The translations under genes and the position numbers were made by a program. DNA of 64,000 nucleotides from positions 432,001-496,000 of the forward strand of contig NZ_CP047242.1 of NCBI RefSeq assembly GCF_009856605.1, in the 5' to 3' direction. Positions 16,823 to 26,682 of this stretch are shown in pieces. This stretch comes from Trichormus variabilis 0441 (GTDB lineage Bacteria; Cyanobacteriota; Cyanobacteriia; Cyanobacteriales; Nostocaceae). How positions within the stretch are numbered: position 1 is the first letter of the stretch; each line of letters opens with the position of its first letter. Under the pieces are notes generated by a model, which saw nothing but the letters and a program-made list of their open reading frames with translations, ran no database searches and was not told the DNA's origin.

Positions 16823-18748
16823 TCACCCATCACCAGTTGGAATTGTAATGATAAACTCAGCCCCCTTTCCTGGCGCAGAGATACACTGTAACTGTCCCTG
16901 ATGGTTTTTCACCACAATTTGGTAACTAATTGATAGTCCCATACCAGTGCCTTTACCTATGGGTTTAGTGGTAAAGAAAGGGTCAAATAGCTGGCTACGA
17001 ACTTTCTCTGCCATTCCCATCCCGTTGTCAGCAATGCAGATCATCACCTGATTTTCGGTGGTAAGTTCAGTCCGAATCAGAATTCGGGGATTGTTAGTTG
17101 TTTTACTATTTACCACTGACAACTGACTACTGGCAACAGACTCTTCCAAAGCGTCAATTGCATTAGTCAGTAAATTCATAAATACTTGATTGAGTTGTCC
17201 GGCGTGACATAAGATATTCGGTAGGTTGCCGTACTCTTTAATTACTTGAATCTCGCTACAGCCTGGTTTAGCTTTCAGACGATTTTGCAATAATAGCAAT
17301 GTATTATCGATACCTTCATGAATATCTACTGCTTTCATGCCATCTTCGTCTAGGCGAGAAAAGTTACGCAAAGAGAGGACTATCTGTCGAATACGTTCTG
17401 CTCCCATGTGCATTGAATTGAGGACTTTGGGCAAATCTTGAGAAATAAACTCTAAATCCATCCCGTAGATATGGTCTAGGATTTCTGGTGCTACCGGGTT
17501 GTAGTGACTTTGATAGAGTTTTACCAAGTAAAGCAAATCCTCTATATATTCACGGGTATGGGTGATATTACCGTAGATAAAATTCACGGGATTATTAATC
17601 TCATGGGCAACACCCGCGACTAACTGTCCTAAACTGGACATTTTCTCCGTTTGAATTAATTGTGCCTGGGTTTGTTGGAGTTCCCATAAAGCTGCTTCTA
17701 ATTTTTGGGCTTTTTCTTGGGACGCTTGGGCAATTTCTCGGTATTTAGCTTCGGATTTTCTTAGTTCTTCTTCAATCTGCTTGCGCTTAATGCCGATAGC
17801 AACTTCATGAGCTGTAATTCTCAAAGCTTCAAAGGTAGATTCGCTCAGTACTTGGCGAGAGAACATGGCGATGACCCCTAATATCTCTCCTTCCACAATC
17901 AAGGGATAGCCAGCAAAGGCAATCATTCCCTCTTGCTTTGCCCACTCTTTATTCCCTACACGGGGGTCGGTTTGTACAGAGTTGGTGAGATGGGGTTTGG
18001 CTTCTTCGGCGATTAACCCTATTTTGAATTTACCGACTGGTACAAATCTATGGGGGCCATCGATGTGGGTATACATCCCCGAACTAACTTGCAATTCGAG
18101 GATGTTATTTTGTTTATTTAGTGTCCAGATGCGGGCAAAGGCTGCATTGAGATGTGTCACCATAGTCTCAGTACAGCCACGCATTAACTGTTGTAATGTA
18201 TGATTTTGAGAAAAAACATTATCAATTGCTGTCCGAAAGTTAGCTAACAAGATTCTTTCTGCTAGCGCCGCTTCTGTAAGTTTGCGGTCAGTTATATCGT
18301 GAGTAATGCCAACAAAATACACAACATTACCATTTTCATCTTTAAAGACAGATGTGCTAATTTCCTGCCATCGCCAGCTACCATCTTTGGCTTTTATCCG
18401 GTATTCTAGCGGCTGATGCTTGTTGCCAGATTTGGCAACTGTGGATAAATAATCAGTAAATAGTCGCACATCATCATTGTGGACAAAAGAAGCGAAAGAT
18501 TTACCTTCCAGTTCTATTACTTCATACCCTAAAGTTTCTGTGACATTAGGTGAAGTGTAGCAAACATGACCATCACTCGTGAATACAATAATAATTTTAT
18601 GAAAATTTTCTATAACTTGATATAAATTGTTTTCGGTTTCTAAACTAACTTTGAAGTTAAAGTATTTTTTTCCAGATTCTCCAATTTGCAGAGGCGCTTT
18701 TGTCTGATGAACTGGTAGTTTGGCAACTTGATTATTTGATGGTCTCAC
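16823..18748 (-). CDS. PAS-GAF sensor histidine kinase
   Basis: 641 residues, no membrane segment. Order: N-terminal ~40 residues; PAS fold (~45-155) with SDGHVCYTSPNVTETLGYE and the PAC segment WRWQEISTSVFKDENG; GAF (~175-335) with ARIWTLNKQNNILELQVSSG; coiled coil; dimerisation/phospho-acceptor helix MSSLGQLVAGVAHEINNPVN with His382; HATPase with N box QVFMNLLTNAIDAL, G1 IADNGMGM, F box FDPFFTTK and G2 GKGTGMGLS. It belongs to the same subfamily as the kinase at 55374. A repeat-like insert (VASSQLSVVNSKTTNN) sits between the N-box helix and the next strand. No receiver or regulator gene is adjacent, so its partner is unknown. Confidence 0.93.
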   Translation of the reverse strand: MRPSNNQVAKLPVHQTKAPLQIGESGKKYFNFKVSLETENNLYQVIENFHKIIIVFTSDGHVCYTSPNVTETLGYEVIELEGKSFASFVHNDDVRLFTDYLSTVAKSGNKHQPLEYRIKAKDGSWRWQEISTSVFKDENGNVVYFVGITHDITDRKLTEAALAERILLANFRTAIDNVFSQNHTLQQLMRGCTETMVTHLNAAFARIWTLNKQNNILELQVSSGMYTHIDGPHRFVPVGKFKIGLIAEEAKPHLTNSVQTDPRVGNKEWAKQEGMIAFAGYPLIVEGEILGVIAMFSRQVLSESTFEALRITAHEVAIGIKRKQIEEELRKSEAKYREIAQASQEKAQKLEAALWELQQTQAQLIQTEKMSSLGQLVAGVAHEINNPVNFIYGNITHTREYIEDLLYLVKLYQSHYNPVAPEILDHIYGMDLEFISQDLPKVLNSMHMGAERIRQIVLSLRNFSRLDEDGMKAVDIHEGIDNTLLLLQNRLKAKPGCSEIQVIKEYGNLPNILCHAGQLNQVFMNLLTNAIDALEESVASSQLSVVNSKTTNNPRILIRTELTTENQVMICIADNGMGMAEKVRSQLFDPFFTTKPIGKGTGMGLSISYQIVVKNHQGQLQCISAPGKGAEFIITIPTGDG

Positions 18749-19254
18749 TTCCTATAAATCCCACTTATCTATTGGAGTCATGCCACAAGTCAGGCGATTT
18801 CCTGAACCTTATTTAGATAATTCTAAAAAGGATTTCACGGAAAAGCCGTAAAGATATAAAGAGTATTTTTATAGTTAATTGATAGTGAAAATACTGACTC
18901 GTTGTAAATTAATATTGCTATGATTTTCTATATCACGTATATCAATCAAGAATTATTTAAATTGAATATTCAAAAATTCATCTTGGTTTTATAAATTCCT
19001 AGTCCAAATTATCAATTTATAAAAAAAGTTATTTGGTCAACAAGCCACGTTACCAAAATGTACTAAAAATTACCCATATCTCTTTTTTCCAAAAATTAAA
19101 CTCTCCACATCCTTCTACATCCTCGTGTGAGTAAATCACACCTTGGTTTAACCACGCCAAAGCAACTAATCAACAAGATGGCAAATAGGAAAGTGAAAAG
19201 ATTTTTTTTGTGTTATAAAACTCACAGAAATTTATCTTAGCGGAAAGCTGCTCT
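18749..19254. other. Gene-free stretch before the GTPase cassette
   Basis: 506 AT-rich bases between two divergent genes, so it should hold both promoters. No HIP1 site, repeat array, RNA or short gene is recognised. The 40 bases before 19255 include GCGGAAAGC, a weak ribosome-binding candidate. Confidence 0.5.
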
Positions 19255-21798
19255 ATGGAGCCAGAAAAATTGGGACGTTTTAAAGAGTACGGCGAACTTA
19301 TTCTGCAAAAATTAGATTTTGTTCCTCAATCTCCCTCCCAACAAGAAGATTGGGTTCCTGCTAGTCTGGATGATTGTCTTTTACGTCTACGGGAAGCTGC
19401 TCAAAAAACTGTAGAACTGGCTACATCGCCTGTGAAAATTGGCGTGATGGGAGAATTTAGTAGTGGTAAAACTCTCCTGTTGGGTAGCCTCATTGGCTAT
19501 GCAGACGCTTTACCCATCAGCGAAAATCCCACTACTGGTAACGTCACAGCGATTCATCTCATCCCCCATCCAGGTTTTACTACTACCCAGGTAGGTAATT
19601 TCACGGTCGAGTATCTGACTCGTGAGGGGGTAAATGAGTGCTTACGCTTCATGTTAGGAGAAGCTAACCGCCGGACAATAGCCGCCGGACTTCCAGCAAT
19701 GCAACCAGCAAAACTCAGTTCTGGGAAAGAAATTCTCGGTTGGTGTGAAGCCAGTTGGAAGAGTAGTAATAATTTAGAGTTGCGTTATATTTTGCGGGAG
19801 TTGGTGCTGTTTATCCGCGCCTATAGTTCCTATGGGGAGGCCTTGTGCGGTGGACGTTACGAAATTGACCCTGATTCCGCCCGTGAAGGTTTACAGTTGG
19901 CGGAGCAGCCTTTGGCTATCCAAACTCTCGGCTTTGAAGATTTACCACCAGCCCATATCCGTTTACCGAGTCCACCGCAAAAGTTAGCCACTAAGTTATT
20001 ACAGAATAGTTTCCCTTTAATTCGCCGTGTGGATATTGATGTGAAAATCTCTAGGGAAATTTGGGATATTACAGATGCTTCCGAATTTACTCTTTTGGAT
20101 TTTCCGGGGTTGGGTGCGGCTAACTCTGGTGCTAGGGATACCTTCTTATCATTGCGGGAATTGGCAGAAGTACAGACAATTTTGGTACTGCTTAATGGTA
20201 AATCGCCGGGGAGCGATCGCGCCAATAAAATTTTCACGATGATGCAGCAGCAGCGCCCAGGACAAGACCTGAAGGATTTGATTTTGGTGGGTGTGGGGCG
20301 ATTTGACCAGTTACCGTTGGAAAGTGAAGGGGGGGAAAGACTACTCGACCAATTAATTGATGAGAGTCGAACACCGCATTTAACAGCCGATAAAGTTTTA
20401 CAGCAACTACGAGTTTTACAAACCACCATCGACGGGGCGAGTGCATTCACCACCAACAAAGACCGCATTGCTTTACTATCGCCACTGTTGGGATTGGCGG
20501 AACTAGCCAAGCGTTCCAGCACTATCAAAGCGGGTTCGCCAGAGTTTTTGGCTAACTTGGACTATCCCAATTACTTGGAGAGGTCAAAACAGTTGCAGCA
20601 AAAGTGGGGATATTTGAGCGATCGCCTGCTAGAATCAGATCCACGCAGTCATTTAAGTCGTAAGTTAGGTTACTTTGCTCAAGACGGGGGTATCGCCAAG
20701 CTACGGGAATTGATGCAGAATCACGTTGCGACTCACGGACTTAAGCAACTGTATGAGGATACTAGCCGCGCCGCCGATAATTTACGGCAACAACAGGATA
20801 ACCTCAAAGGTATCATCGCCGAAATTCATGAGCAAGGCATCCCCACAGGTGACAGTCAGGCTTTAATTGATTTGCGGACTGCATTGGAAAATTTAGATAA
20901 AACTTATCGCAACTTCCAAAAAGATTTGGGTAAAGAACCACTCAAAGACCGTCGGGGAACTGTGGTCAGCGATGTGGTGAAAGATGAACTGACCTTTAGA
21001 GTTTTGAGTTGGAATCATTGGACTTTGTTATTTAACAAAGCGAATAATGGCACAATCACCATAACCGAATCGAAGGGTGCAGCCGGTAAGTTATTTGACA
21101 GAGGAAATAGAACCAATACCAGTATCCCTACCAAGAGTGATGATTTTTATCCCGCTTTTGAAAAGACTGTCAAAGAAGTAGAAGAATTTGCGCGCGATCG
21201 CATCCGCCAAGCAGTGGTAGACTTACTGAGTAAATTATCCCAACAAATTGCTCCAGAGCGGGAACGTTTGCAAGCACTCCTCAACCCAGAAATAGAACAA
21301 GATATTGAAGCTAAATTCGGTGGAGAAGAAGCTGATTTATTTTACCAATTGTTGTTAGGTAGTGACCCGATCCAATGGCAAGCAGCAATCATATCAGAAA
21401 TTAATCATCAAGAAAAATTCCTCACCCCAGAAATTATGTTTCCTCTGGCGCGTCAGGATGAAAAACACGATATTGGTCAAATTTTTGATTGGTCACCAGA
21501 AAAAGCACAAACAATATCTAAGTCCAGCAATCATCAAATGTTTGTGCTACGACTCCGGGATGAAATCACTGCTAGTGCCAGCTTACATTTGGTGCAATAT
21601 GTTAGTGAAGTAAATCAAAGAGTCAATGCCGAATTAGATGGAATTTTAGATCAAATTATTCCCACCTTACAAAATATCTCCAAAAAAGATGGCTTGCTAA
21701 GGTTTATTGCTGCTGGTGATACCCAATCTTCTGGTGCAGTTCCAGCTTGGTTACAAAATCTCTCGGAAATTGCCGATTTAGCGGTCAAATATCCGTAA
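19255..21798 (+). CDS. Large dynamin-like GTPase (cassette gene 1)
   Basis: 847 residues. The G1/P-loop is GEFSSGKT (66-73), preceded by KIGVM. G3 is DFPGLGAAN (~280), preceded by TLL. A G4-like VGRFDQL follows the ILVGV strand. A Thr-rich ENPTTGNVTA segment after the P-loop (~92) fits G2. The wide spacing between G1 and G3 and the long helical C-terminal half (~480-847) with heptad-like stretches (LYEDTSRAADNLRQQQDN; VVDLLSKLSQQIAPERERL) resemble dynamin/GBP-like large GTPases. No membrane helix is clear. Next gene starts 49 bp downstream in the same direction. Likely works with the Hsp70-fold ATPase; role unknown. Resemblance to the GTPase-like SrfC of enterobacterial srfABC loci is an inference by analogy. 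Confidence 0.85.
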   Translation: MEPEKLGRFKEYGELILQKLDFVPQSPSQQEDWVPASLDDCLLRLREAAQKTVELATSPVKIGVMGEFSSGKTLLLGSLIGYADALPISENPTTGNVTAIHLIPHPGFTTTQVGNFTVEYLTREGVNECLRFMLGEANRRTIAAGLPAMQPAKLSSGKEILGWCEASWKSSNNLELRYILRELVLFIRAYSSYGEALCGGRYEIDPDSAREGLQLAEQPLAIQTLGFEDLPPAHIRLPSPPQKLATKLLQNSFPLIRRVDIDVKISREIWDITDASEFTLLDFPGLGAANSGARDTFLSLRELAEVQTILVLLNGKSPGSDRANKIFTMMQQQRPGQDLKDLILVGVGRFDQLPLESEGGERLLDQLIDESRTPHLTADKVLQQLRVLQTTIDGASAFTTNKDRIALLSPLLGLAELAKRSSTIKAGSPEFLANLDYPNYLERSKQLQQKWGYLSDRLLESDPRSHLSRKLGYFAQDGGIAKLRELMQNHVATHGLKQLYEDTSRAADNLRQQQDNLKGIIAEIHEQGIPTGDSQALIDLRTALENLDKTYRNFQKDLGKEPLKDRRGTVVSDVVKDELTFRVLSWNHWTLLFNKANNGTITITESKGAAGKLFDRGNRTNTSIPTKSDDFYPAFEKTVKEVEEFARDRIRQAVVDLLSKLSQQIAPERERLQALLNPEIEQDIEAKFGGEEADLFYQLLLGSDPIQWQAAIISEINHQEKFLTPEIMFPLARQDEKHDIGQIFDWSPEKAQTISKSSNHQMFVLRLRDEITASASLHLVQYVSEVNQRVNAELDGILDQIIPTLQNISKKDGLLRFIAAGDTQSSGAVPAWLQNLSEIADLAVKYP

Positions 21799-21847
21799 TT
21801 AGTAATTAGTAGCCACCACTAATTACGACTGCATAGGAAACCGAAAA

Positions 21848-24800
21848 ATGCCTGTAAAAATTCAGCTTGCACCACGCTTTCAGATGCGGGTTAATGAAAA
21901 AAAATATCTGGAACTTCCCACCGTTCAATTAATTGGTACTGGGAACAATGTCCCCCATATTTCCCGCATAACCTGCACTGTAAAGGGCGTATCAAATGAA
22001 TTGGCATTAAAAATAGAAAAATCCTATAGACAATTTGAATCTGCTACGCCAAAAATTTCGCAAATTGGGCAATTAGAGCAGTATCCTTGTAAACTAGAGC
22101 AAACTTTAACACAAGCTATCAACTGTAATTTACAAGTAATTGTTGAATATTTCGATTCCGATTTATCCGGAAATCCCCTGCTATCTGCACGCAAAAAAAT
22201 AGCAGCTTATTGTCATCTGTGGTCACTACCTATGAAACCAACAACACAACCAGATAATACCCAAGAAATCCGTAATAATCATGAAAAACAACCCGATGTT
22301 AAACAACGTAAAAGATTCCCCGGATGGTTTGCTTTAGATTTCGGCACATCTAATTCTACGGTGACACTTTTTGACCCCATTGAAGTACCAATTGCCGAAG
22401 TTTTACCGAGAGAACAAGAATTAAGATTACGCGATCGCATATCACAATGGTTGAGTTCTCCGGCTGCTATCGCTTTACCAGAAGCAAGTGCCGGTGAATG
22501 GGAGAAGTTTATCCTTGATATTAGTAAAAATTTAGAAGTTGCTCCTAGTCAATTAAGTGAAGTTTTTCAAACAGATAATAAAGACAGATTTTTAGAAGCA
22601 ATTCGGCAAATAGAACTATGTTTAGGAAATAGTGATAGATTTCGTCACGCTATTAGCAGAAAATTATATAATATCTACCATGAAGTTTTTCGCGTACCTA
22701 CCTTAGAATCGCAAAATCTCATTCCTGTAGTCTTAGATATTGACCGTCGAGATACAGAAATTCCCAGCGAGTTAGAAATCTCTAGTTTGACAGATTTAAA
22801 CATTCGTATGGGTAGGGAAGCAAGGGACAATCGCAAAAAAGCGATCGCTCAAGGAACCAGCAGTTCTCTAAAGGAAATTATCAGCAGATTTCACCATTCA
22901 CCCAAACGTTATTTTGGACAACAGCGTGATTTCTCAATCATTTTAGATGGTGCAGAAGAAACCATAAATGTTAACCAACTTGTACAAGCCGCTTGGTCAC
23001 ATTTAATTGATTTAACTGAAGATTATCGCCAACGCGCCAGACGCAGATTTTCCGACGGGGAATTTTTAACCGCAGTTGTCACCTACCCCACAGTTGCACC
23101 GCCAGTAGTGCGGAAAGAAGTCAAAGAATTAGTTGAACAATTAGGTATAGATGATGTACAAACCGCCTATGATGAAGCGGTATCTGTAGCCATCTTCTTT
23201 TTATGGCGTGAGTTTGGTGGTAATCTCAACATTGGCATTGAGTCCTTTAAAACTCGTTGCCGTCAAGAGAAAAATAAATGGTCGCAAAACGTTCTCGTCT
23301 TAGATATTGGTGGGGGAACCACAGACTTAGCTTTAATTGAACTCACCCTAGAAGATAAAACCCCATTCTTTAGTAGTAATGAAGATAGAGGCTTAGGCGG
23401 ACGTTATTATAAACTCACGCCCAAACTGCTGGGTTCCTCTGGACATTTACAACTGGGTGGCGAGTTAATTACCTTGCGCGTGTATCGGTTGTTAAAAGTG
23501 GCGATCGCTGATACTTTACTCACAGCAATTAGCGTTGGTAAAATCGAAAGCGACAAACTAGAAGATTTAATTAGCTCGGAATTAAACGAACGCTTTTTAG
23601 AAAAAGGCAAATTCAAAAGCGGCAGTTTACTGAAATGTTTAGATAAAGAAAATCCTGAAGGTGACGCTGCTTATAAAGATGCCTTAGATACAGCCGAGAA
23701 AGTCATCCCCACCCGTTGGCAACAAGCACCCCAACGCCTGCAAACCTTCTATACTTTATGGGATCATGCGGAAGCAGCCAAACTAAAATTAGGACAGAAA
23801 ACACATGATAATGGTTCTCCCCTCACCTTTACCCTGTCTGAACAACAAATAGCCGAACTACTTACCCAAAGCGCCATCAAATTCCAAGTCAAAGAATTAG
23901 ATACTCTCCACGTCACCTTAGACAGCCAACAATTTGAACGCGCCGCCGCCTCAGCCATTAAAGAGGCCATAGGGATAGCTAAAGGCTTGATGGAAAGCCG
24001 TTTACGTTCCGAAGATAACAATATAGACCCCTGGAATACCCATAAAGTTGATTGGTTAATTCTCTCCGGTAAAACTTGCAACCTCGACCTAGTACAGCGC
24101 CACATCTACCAGGAATTTAGCAACTCTCCCCATTTCGTCTGGAATCCCGAACGCATCACCTTTGTCTTGGAATATACCAAACTAGCCACCTCCGCCGGTG
24201 CTTGCTACGCCGAGAAACTGCGGAGGCTCAGATTTGACCCCGAAGAATCCAAAGGACTGCTACGTAAAGGCGCTAACCAATTAGAAATAGATGTCAAAAA
24301 CCTCTTTTATTACCTCCCCTGCAACTTCAAACGCAAAACCCAAAGCAACGACCTATTAACAGTCTTCAAAGCTGGACAGGAACTATACCAACTCACACCA
24401 GGGGAAAACGTCGCCAAAGTCCGTACAGAATGGCAAGGGATACAGTTAACCAACATCATTTACCGCCAAGACTACGAAGACGGAGACTTACGCCTGTGGG
24501 GTAGCTTCGACGGCAAAAACCTCATGGAAAAATTGACAATGGAGGAAGGGGAATTTCTGCGAACAATCAAAGTCCAGTTTGAGATAGACCAAACCCTACA
24601 ATTTAACGTCCTCCTGTGTCAAGGAAACCCCCATTACCTAATTGATGTTCCTGGTATTGATGTCAATTCAGCTATCTCAGCCGTATCCAATACATCCACC
24701 CTATTTACTGACGGTAATTTGAAGTGGAACATCGCCGTTGAACGTCCAGATAAAGATTTAAATGATGGTGATATTGCCGTCAATGTAATTGAATCAGCCA

Positions 24801-25237
24801 CGGTAGATCAACCAGATGCTTATCATTTAGTCTTTGAAGTAGACAGAAATAACCACAAATCCCTGCAAACCTTCCATTATCTACACGATGGTTCACCCCA
24901 ACCAGGCGCAGGCTTAATCAGTAACCCCCTTCCCCCCTTCCCCCAAACCGGACAACACACCTTTTATGTTTACCAAACCGATACCGCAACCAACACCAAA
25001 AAATGGATACGTATAGGCGCACTCCGCAAACCAGATGTCAGCACAGACTATCCTTGCCAATATCGCGTTACCCTTGACAATCGAGGAATTTTACGCATCC
25101 ACGCCGGTGATGTACCTTACTGGATATCTACAAGCGCAGAATGTCTCCAACAGGAAGGCTGTGTTTACTGTGCTGAATTGGATTTGCAACCTAATGAGGT
25201 GGATAAAGAACGTGACCCTTTTTGTGGAATACATTAA
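21848..25237 (+). CDS. Giant Hsp70/actin-fold ATPase (cassette gene 2)
   Basis: 1129 residues. The N-terminal ~150 residues form a separate region with no known motif. The actin-fold ATPase begins at GWFALDFGTSNSTVTLFD (phosphate-1 loop, ~160). Phosphate-2 is VLVLDIGGGTTDLALIEL (~490). An adenosine-type motif WLILSGKTCNLDLVQ follows (~735). Inserts between these make the core far larger than DnaK. The C-terminal ~350 residues are beta-rich and end with a Cys cluster, CLQQEGCVYC...DPFCGIH, that could bind zinc. There is no typical Hsp70 substrate-binding domain. The organisation recalls SrfB-type proteins. GGAAA lies ahead of the ATG. It follows the GTPase gene by 49 bp. Function unknown. Confidence 0.85.
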   Translation: MPVKIQLAPRFQMRVNEKKYLELPTVQLIGTGNNVPHISRITCTVKGVSNELALKIEKSYRQFESATPKISQIGQLEQYPCKLEQTLTQAINCNLQVIVEYFDSDLSGNPLLSARKKIAAYCHLWSLPMKPTTQPDNTQEIRNNHEKQPDVKQRKRFPGWFALDFGTSNSTVTLFDPIEVPIAEVLPREQELRLRDRISQWLSSPAAIALPEASAGEWEKFILDISKNLEVAPSQLSEVFQTDNKDRFLEAIRQIELCLGNSDRFRHAISRKLYNIYHEVFRVPTLESQNLIPVVLDIDRRDTEIPSELEISSLTDLNIRMGREARDNRKKAIAQGTSSSLKEIISRFHHSPKRYFGQQRDFSIILDGAEETINVNQLVQAAWSHLIDLTEDYRQRARRRFSDGEFLTAVVTYPTVAPPVVRKEVKELVEQLGIDDVQTAYDEAVSVAIFFLWREFGGNLNIGIESFKTRCRQEKNKWSQNVLVLDIGGGTTDLALIELTLEDKTPFFSSNEDRGLGGRYYKLTPKLLGSSGHLQLGGELITLRVYRLLKVAIADTLLTAISVGKIESDKLEDLISSELNERFLEKGKFKSGSLLKCLDKENPEGDAAYKDALDTAEKVIPTRWQQAPQRLQTFYTLWDHAEAAKLKLGQKTHDNGSPLTFTLSEQQIAELLTQSAIKFQVKELDTLHVTLDSQQFERAAASAIKEAIGIAKGLMESRLRSEDNNIDPWNTHKVDWLILSGKTCNLDLVQRHIYQEFSNSPHFVWNPERITFVLEYTKLATSAGACYAEKLRRLRFDPEESKGLLRKGANQLEIDVKNLFYYLPCNFKRKTQSNDLLTVFKAGQELYQLTPGENVAKVRTEWQGIQLTNIIYRQDYEDGDLRLWGSFDGKNLMEKLTMEEGEFLRTIKVQFEIDQTLQFNVLLCQGNPHYLIDVPGIDVNSAISAVSNTSTLFTDGNLKWNIAVERPDKDLNDGDIAVNVIESATVDQPDAYHLVFEVDRNNHKSLQTFHYLHDGSPQPGAGLISNPLPPFPQTGQHTFYVYQTDTATNTKKWIRIGALRKPDVSTDYPCQYRVTLDNRGILRIHAGDVPYWISTSAECLQQEGCVYCAELDLQPNEVDKERDPFCGIH

Positions 25238-25441
25238 ACGCAGAGGGGCGCGGTGAACCAGCGTTGTAGGAGGGTTTCCCTCCGTAGACGACTGGTGAAC
25301 CCGAAGGGAGGTAGGCGCAAAGGTACGCGGAGAGTTATACAAAATCTCTCTCTGCGCCTCTGCGCCCACCGAAGTTTGCTCAACGGGTGGAACCCCCACA
25401 CCGCAACTTCTCTCTGCGTGAGATAAAAAAAGGAAATACTA
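25238..25441. repeat. Dispersed mosaic repeat between cassette genes 2 and 3
   Basis: The gap holds AACGCAGAGGGGCGCGGTGA and the opposed CTCTCTCTGCGCCTCTGCGC block, plus GTAGGAGGGTTTCCCTCCGT and GACTGGTGAACCCGAAGGGA hairpin-forming pieces. Such GC-rich mosaics are typical Nostocales gap repeats. It separates the third cassette gene from the first two by 204 bp, yet AAAAAAAGGAAA before 25442 gives that gene its own ribosome-binding site. Confidence 0.7.
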
Positions 25442-26536
25442 ATGCAGCACCTACATCAGCTACTAACAACGAAAAACTCAGAATTAGCCCGGCTATTGCG
25501 GTTTAGCCTGCATGGAATAGAAGCTTCCCTGAAAAAAGCCCAAGCAGAATTTCCGCAAGACCCAGGCGCAAAGGTATGTGATGAAGTGCTGCAAGAACTG
25601 CGCCATCTTCTACAGCCAGAACAACAGGCTATAGCTATCATCCAGCCACCAGATGAATTCAAGCTAAATTCCCTGCGAGAGGCTTTTGATTCTGACTCAG
25701 AACTCGGTTTATATCTGGGAGATTCTTTGTTACAAAGTTATACAGATGCCGATTTATGGAACGAAATTCACCGCAAATTATTACGAGTTCCTGAAGGTTT
25801 GGCTCAAGTTTGGCGACAAAAAGCTCTAGATTGGGCCCAAGAAATGGGCGCAGTAGCAAATAATGAATATGTCTACCACCTGCCTTTCATCCGCAATGAA
25901 ATTATTTACCCTGGCTTGAGTGGTAGCATCAATGCTCAAGGTTTATGCTTATCACAAAAAGCATTTTTTCACAATAATATTATTCAAAATGATGCCTCAG
26001 AGGAAATACATTTATTAGCTAGCTTCTTACTTTTATGGAGTAAATTTATAGAGATAGAACCAGATTTACATCATGCCCTAAAAAGCGTTTTTAGTTTCGA
26101 TGTTATTCCTTTACATTCTCAGCCAGAGCAACAAAATCAATATATAGATACCTTTATAGACCGCTTTCAACGCACAAGAAAAGCCGAAGAAATTGCCGAA
26201 CCCTTGTTAACTCTACGCGCTTGGATTGACATGGATGAAGCAATCAATTCTTTAGTATTTATACCACCATCTGAGCGTTATTCCTGGTGGGGTAAACTAC
26301 AGCAAGAATCAAGACGCGCCCTAAAAAAAGTAGCCGATAGAGCCATAAATGCAGGTTATGACGTGCGGATTCGCCAGCTAACAGGAATTTACGCTGATAT
26401 TTGTGCCTTTTCTAAAGATGATTTACAACTCGATTGTGGTGGTATTCCTGGGGAGGTTTTGACTTGTTTGCGAGTCTATGCACGAATTAATCAAGAGGAA
26501 ATTCCTGGTCGTGTTATCTTTCGTTCGTCAAGGTAG
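25442..26536 (+). CDS. Uncharacterised protein, cassette gene 3
   Basis: 364 residues, mostly helical by composition, with no signal peptide, membrane segment or motif that I recognise. Notable features: MQHLHQLLTTKNSELARLLR, a helix-rich N-terminus; FDSDSELGLYLGDSLLQSY; VYHLPFIRNEIIYPGLSGS; a tail with LQLDCGGIPGEVLTC. It follows the GTPase and Hsp70-fold genes in the same direction and is probably part of the same unit. By position it could correspond to SrfA in srfABC-like loci, but I see no direct sequence evidence for that. Copy C of the mosaic repeat follows its stop. Confidence 0.7.
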   Translation: MQHLHQLLTTKNSELARLLRFSLHGIEASLKKAQAEFPQDPGAKVCDEVLQELRHLLQPEQQAIAIIQPPDEFKLNSLREAFDSDSELGLYLGDSLLQSYTDADLWNEIHRKLLRVPEGLAQVWRQKALDWAQEMGAVANNEYVYHLPFIRNEIIYPGLSGSINAQGLCLSQKAFFHNNIIQNDASEEIHLLASFLLLWSKFIEIEPDLHHALKSVFSFDVIPLHSQPEQQNQYIDTFIDRFQRTRKAEEIAEPLLTLRAWIDMDEAINSLVFIPPSERYSWWGKLQQESRRALKKVADRAINAGYDVRIRQLTGIYADICAFSKDDLQLDCGGIPGEVLTCLRVYARINQEEIPGRVIFRSSR

Positions 26537-26554
26537 AACAGGCAGGGGGAATCA

Positions 26555-26652
26555 ATTCAAAATTAAAAATATCCTACGGGTACTCTGCGAGAACGCCTTT
26601 GGCGAACGCGGTAGCGTTCCGCAGGAAAGGCTTGCGCTACAAAATTAAGAAA
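26555..26652 (+). repeat. Mosaic repeat family, copy C
   Basis: Starts AATTCAAAATTAAAAATATC and continues CTACGGGTACTCTGCGAGAA, CGCCTTTGGCGAACGCGGTA, GCGTTCCGCAGGAAAGGCTT, GCGCTACAAAATTAAG. Over about 75 bases it is essentially identical to copy A at 9811 but lacks that copy's second TACCCTTCGGGTTCTCCGCA part. Confidence 0.85.
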
Positions 26653-26682
26653 TAATGGCTTCTCACTCCCCTATCCCTTATC

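Noticed and set aside
19857..20528. A 223-codon minus-strand frame inside the GTPase gene
   Set aside because: Composition is Ser/Cys/Arg-rich, antisense to conserved GTPase motifs; no start signal.
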